Positions 23,790-26,188 of a DNA stretch of 26,188 nt are shown one piece after another (position 1 is the first letter of the stretch; every line of letters starts with the position of its first letter). The notes under the pieces are model-generated. The model made no database searches and was not told the DNA's origin. It saw only the letters and a program-made list of their open reading frames with translations. The position numbers and the translations under genes are program-made. Source of the DNA: Spirochaetaceae bacterium UBA6243 (GTDB lineage Bacteria > Spirochaetota > Spirochaetia > Treponematales > Rectinemataceae); assembly GCA_002441395.1 (NCBI GenBank), contig DJVZ01000060.1, forward strand, positions 1-26,188, given 5' to 3'.

Positions 23790-24974
23790 TTACTGATTGT
23801 AGACTTTGAGTTTGCCCTCTGGATCGACGATATACATCTTGTAGGGCACATCCTTGCGGTCGCCGCGGTCGGTGAAGAGCACGGGACCCGTGACGCCCTC
23901 GACGCCGTCCATCTTCGTCCGCATCGTCTCCGCGATCGAGTTGCTGTCTGTCTTCCCCGACTTGGCTATGGCGCCGGTAATGGCGTACAGGGCGTCCGCC
24001 GCGTAGACGGGCCAGGGGCTGGAAGGAAGTTCGTTGTATTTTTCCATATACAGCGACTTGAACTGCTCGGCGATATCCGTCGTCACGTCGGTGACGAGAG
24101 GTTCCTGCGTCATCATTGCGCCCTTCGCCACGTCGAGGCCCGCGATCTTGACGAAATCGTCGTTGATGGCCGCGTTGCCGCCGATGAAGGGACAGGTGAG
24201 CCCTGCGTCCCTCGCTTGCCTGATGAGCAGGCCGGCCTCCGGGTAGTAGCCCGTGAAGTACCAGACATCGGGGTTGGTTTCGCGGAGTTTTGTCACCACC
24301 GCGGAGAAGTCCTTTTCCTTGGGAGTAATAGCATCGAAGTAGACGATTTCCGTTTTACCCTCCGCTATGTAAGGATCGAGGGCTTTCTTCGCCTCGTCCG
24401 CGACGCCCTTTGCGAACGTCGAATTGTCGTGCATGATGGCTATGCGCTTTGCGCCCATGGTTTCGACGGCGTACTTGCCGAAGAAAAGGCCTTGGGCGTC
24501 ATCCCGTCCACAGGTGCGGAAAAAGTATTTCCGCTCCTTGTCCATGGTCAGCCGGACAGCCGTGCAGCCATAGCCGACCGAAACGAGTTTGTTCTTCTCG
24601 TAAATGTCGGCCGCGGGTTCCGTAACCGACGATCCATAACTGCCGATGACGGCGACAACCTTCTGCGATACGGCCTTCTGCGCCGCCAGGGCCGAGTCCT
24701 TGGGATTGGAGCCATCATCGACGACGACGATTTCCACTTGCTTGCCGAGCACGCCTCCAGCCTTGTTGATGAGTTCGGCCGCCACTTCCACGGACTGTTT
24801 TGCCATCTGTCCTTCATATGCGTAATCGCCGGTAATAGGTGCCTGCAAGGCAATTTTGATCGTTTTTTCTGATTTGGATGTGCCGCATCCTGCGAGGATG
24901 AGGACCGTAGAAACCAGGACGACACAGCATACCTCAAGAACCAGCCGTCTACCAGTATTCGTTTTTTTGGCCAT
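23790..24974 (-). CDS. livK: Branched-chain amino acid ABC transporter substrate-binding lipoprotein
   Basis: This 394-residue type-I periplasmic binding protein starts with a signal sequence whose lipobox LAGC puts the lipidated cysteine at residue 30. It continues with IKIALQAPITGDYAYEGQ, AAELINKAGGVLGKQVEIVVVDDG and AVIGSYGSSVTEPAADIY, which are family hallmarks of LivJ/LivK proteins. The start ATG at 24974 has AGGAGG 7 nt ahead. It is the first gene of the liv operon. The ligand is likely a branched-chain or other aliphatic amino acid, but this cannot be confirmed from sequence. Confidence 0.94.
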   Translation of the reverse strand: MAKKTNTGRRLVLEVCCVVLVSTVLILAGCGTSKSEKTIKIALQAPITGDYAYEGQMAKQSVEVAAELINKAGGVLGKQVEIVVVDDGSNPKDSALAAQKAVSQKVVAVIGSYGSSVTEPAADIYEKNKLVSVGYGCTAVRLTMDKERKYFFRTCGRDDAQGLFFGKYAVETMGAKRIAIMHDNSTFAKGVADEAKKALDPYIAEGKTEIVYFDAITPKEKDFSAVVTKLRETNPDVWYFTGYYPEAGLLIRQARDAGLTCPFIGGNAAINDDFVKIAGLDVAKGAMMTQEPLVTDVTTDIAEQFKSLYMEKYNELPSSPWPVYAADALYAITGAIAKSGKTDSNSIAETMRTKMDGVEGVTGPVLFTDRGDRKDVPYKMYIVDPEGKLKVYNQ

Positions 24975-25005
24975 TGGAATACCTCCTGGCCTGAATACTA
25001 TAATA

Positions 25006-25023
25006 TTGCATAATTATACGCAA
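25006..25023. promoter_or_regulatory. Partial palindrome over a TATAAT box upstream of livK
   Basis: TTGCATAATTATACGCAA has matching TTGC/GCAA ends and covers a minus-strand TATAAT (25013-25018). A TTGTCA lies upstream (25041-25046) but 22 nt away, too far for a standard -35. It may be the livK promoter with an overlapping operator; support is weak. Confidence 0.3.
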
Positions 25024-25069
25024 TAATCTCATATTCTTTTTGACAAGTTCGAGTAAGTGAATAGATGGA

Positions 25070-25330
25070 GTGAAAAATGGGGCAGGGCCGATAGACATTC
25101 TAAATAAGGAGATGGGGCCCCTTGTGGCGATAGATGCCTTGCTCACCCGCCAGTTGCTGGAAGGATGTCTCTCCACATGTTCTGTCAAAATACGGACGCC
25201 GCTCTTGTTCACTACGCAAGACGCCCTGTTGATGGACCAGGATTTGCTGCGAAGAGACGAAATGTGGGTTGCCGAACGCGATGGCGCCGGATCTTCGAGT
25301 CTCACCCCGTTCAGTGAATACAAGCGCACC
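25070..25330 (+). pseudogene. Remnant of an RloA-like AAA family ATPase
   Basis: A short open stretch matches the C-terminal part of the AAA_21-type ATPases that partner RloB. It reads GPIDILNKE, then VAID at the Walker B position, LLTRQLLEGCL, LLFTTQDALLMDQDLLRRDE, MWVAERDGAGSSSL and FSEYK. In the family I expect about eight residues including ELDxSLH between VAID and LLTR; these are missing, as is the whole N-terminal part with Walker A. The frame continues without a stop into RloB-like sequence, so the two genes were joined by deletion. It cannot be an active ATPase. Identification rests on recalled family patterns. Confidence 0.6.
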
Positions 25331-25394
25331 TTCGTATGTCCTGCAGCGAATGCAGAATTTTCTCACAAAGGCCTCTTTTTTCAATCTGATTTTC

Positions 25395-25604
25395 AATCTG
25401 ATGAGGCGTGGCTCGTCATGGATCGAGACAAATGGACAGAGTCAAAGCTTGCCTCGCTTTTTTCATGGGTACGATAAACACATAGATGAGCGAAAATTCA
25501 TTCAGGAACGTATCAATGATGCCATCCGTTGGGCGAGAGACCGTGACAGCCCACCATGTACTGGCTGGCCGCACAGCGTTGGCAATACAACAGTGTACAA
25601 ATAG
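25395..25604 (+). pseudogene. Remnant of an RloB family gene
   Basis: SDEAWLVMDRDKWTESKLAS in one frame matches the DRD-containing core of RloB. A frameshift at about 25465 leads to GYDKHIDERKF, INDAIRWARDRDSPPC and GNTTVYK, which match the RloB C-terminus, ending at a TAG. The N-terminus and the segment between the two blocks are absent. RloB proteins are found beside AAA ATPases in restriction and other defence loci. The two pieces and the order ATPase then RloB make a decayed RloAB pair the best reading. Confidence 0.6.
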
Positions 25605-25618
25605 AACACTGGAGTTTC

Positions 25619-25699
25619 TAGGGACTGTTCACATTATAGTCCAAATGGCGTTTATCTATCTTGCATTGCTTATCGATCACCTAATGTGAACAGTCCCTA
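25619..25699. repeat. 81-bp element with perfect 18-bp terminal inverted repeats
   Basis: TAGGGACTGTTCACATTA (25619-25636) and its exact reverse complement (25682-25699) bound a 45-nt interior with no ORF. If the ends are read as GGGACTGTTC, the flanking TA on each side could be a target duplication. It resembles a very small MITE or a solo end-pair of an insertion sequence. It lies between the RloB and PIN relics and supplies the last codons of the latter. Confidence 0.6.
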
Positions 25700-25898
25700 A
25701 TAATGCTAAAAACTCTTCTGGATTATAGACATCTAATTTTTATTTTTTATAATCTTTTACGCTGTTTGATGAAATGTATCCTAACACTTTTCCATTCTCT
25801 ATGCTTGCAAGGACACTCGTGCTGTGCTCCACGAATGGCATTCGGCCAGTCGCCACATCGAGAATGATATCAGAGTCAAGAAATACTTTTTTTATCAT
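25677..25898 (-). pseudogene. Remnant of a PIN-domain (VapC-like) toxin
   Basis: An ATG at 25898 opens MIKKVFLDSDIILDVATGR, with PFVEHSTSVLASIENGKVLGYISS following, the standard N-terminus of a PIN toxin (first acidic residues Asp8 and Asp10 region). It jumps directly to SVKDYKK, a TAA (25740-25742), and then, still in frame, KLDVYNPEEFLALL, the usual C-terminus. The central part of roughly 70 residues, with the remaining catalytic acids, is missing, and a serine codon has apparently become TAA. The last residues run into the inverted-repeat element. The nuclease must be inactive. Confidence 0.65.
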
Positions 25899-25971
25899 AG
25901 ATTTTTCTCTACCAACGCATCTTCGAGGAGATGGTTTTTAGATACTCTTCAACTCGCACGGACAGGTTCAA
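25895..25971 (-). pseudogene. Possible antitoxin remnant upstream of the PIN relic
   Basis: A frame reading NHLLEDALVEKNL ends at a TGA that overlaps the PIN start codon (ATGA), the usual arrangement of a toxin-antitoxin pair. A second frame just upstream begins LNLSVRVEEYLKT, which looks like the first strand of a ribbon-helix-helix antitoxin, but the two are out of frame and the middle is missing. The call rests mainly on position. Confidence 0.3.
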
Positions 25972-26041
25972 TCATGTCGTTGTGCACAAGCTCATGGAGC
26001 GCGGTGAGGCCTTTCCTGTCGGCGGGTATGTTGGCCCCTCA

Positions 26042-26188
26042 TTAGGCGTGAATCATCCACCCTTCGGCTCCGCGGGCCGCTTCCATAATCGCTTCCGAAA
26101 GGGTCGGATGAGCATGGATCATGCCCGCTATATCTTCTGTCTTGAGTCCCGATTTTTTTGCAAGCAGCACCTCATGAATGATCTCGGT
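26042..26188 (-). CDS. lpdA: Dihydrolipoyl dehydrogenase, C-terminal end
   Basis: The last 48 codons of a gene enter from the right edge. They include LLAKKSGLKTEDIAGMIHAHPTLSEAIMEA when read in pieces, where HAHPTLSE is the dimer-interface motif that supplies the catalytic His-Glu pair of dihydrolipoamide dehydrogenase. The protein ends GWMIHA. It would serve a 2-oxoacid dehydrogenase or glycine cleavage complex; the partner genes lie outside the window. Confidence 0.9.
   Translation of the reverse strand, partial: TEIIHEVLLAKKSGLKTEDIAGMIHAHPTLSEAIMEAARGAEGWMIHA

Noticed and set aside
25949..26038. Open stretch reading GANIPADRKGLTALHELVH, in the same frame as the lpdA end and just past its stops.
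   Set aside because: It loosely recalls an ankyrin repeat, but it is only 29 codons, has no start codon and overlaps the possible antitoxin remnant.
25824..26045. A 73-codon plus-strand frame opposite the PIN relic.
   Set aside because: It has no ribosome site or domain and is explained as antisense of the relics.
1..26188. tRNA, rRNA, CRISPR arrays, riboswitches and transposase genes.
   Set aside because: I looked for these by eye and saw no cloverleaf, repeat-spacer array, known aptamer or transposase; covariance-model searches were not possible.

Overview
The window is about 26.2 kb of dense bacterial DNA, and nearly every gene is read from the minus strand. Ribosome-binding sites are strong (AGGAGG type) and start/stop overlaps are frequent. 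The gene content (glycyl-radical hydroxyproline dehydratase, several peptidases, a peptide ABC importer, a branched-chain amino-acid importer, two Asp/Glu/hydantoin-type racemases) points to an anaerobe that ferments peptides and amino acids. A Synergistota- or Firmicutes-like organism would fit, but no taxonomic marker is present and this is inference. Most of the window is GC-rich (around 60% in lines I sampled); about 12.8-15.5 kb is clearly AT-rich.

Layout, left to right. (1) 1-2730: a cellulose-synthase-like glycosyltransferase (partial) overlapped by a PAS-GAF-SpoIIE phosphatase-ATPase regulator; the regulator's strong ribosome-binding site belongs to an in-frame ORF that ends at a TAG. 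(2) 2824-8822: a four-gene operon read leftwards, GntR/FCD regulator, glycyl-radical activase (HypE), trans-4-hydroxy-L-proline dehydratase (HypD) and an S9 prolyl-oligopeptidase-family peptidase. It has a well-formed promoter that would give an almost leaderless message. (3) 8910-17383: a probable single operon, M29-like aminopeptidase, racemase-family protein, peptide-binding protein, second racemase-family protein, then DppBCDF-type permeases and ATPases. (4) 17653-20159: an M20 PepT-like peptidase and a divergent PucR-family regulator. A TTTGT-N7-A(C/T)AAA inverted repeat lies in both promoter regions and is my candidate operator. (5) 20180-24974: a branched-chain amino-acid importer in the order livK, livH, livM-livG (fused into one protein), livF.

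(6) 24975-26041 has no intact gene. It holds decayed defence genes: pieces of an RloA-like AAA ATPase and of RloB on the plus strand, an 81-bp element bounded by perfect 18-bp inverted repeats, and a PIN-domain toxin with its centre deleted, preceded by a possible antitoxin tail. (7) The window closes with the C-terminus of dihydrolipoyl dehydrogenase.

Taken together, the core (2.8-20 kb) reads as a peptide-scavenging locus. Peptides are imported by Dpp and trimmed by M20, M29 and S9 peptidases. Hydroxyproline could be dehydrated by HypD, and released amino acids could be interconverted by the racemase-family proteins. The most interesting items are the HypD operon with its coupled S9 peptidase, the predicted PucR regulon with two racemases, the LivM-LivG fusion, the in-frame TAG ahead of the phosphatase, and the RloAB/PIN graveyard.
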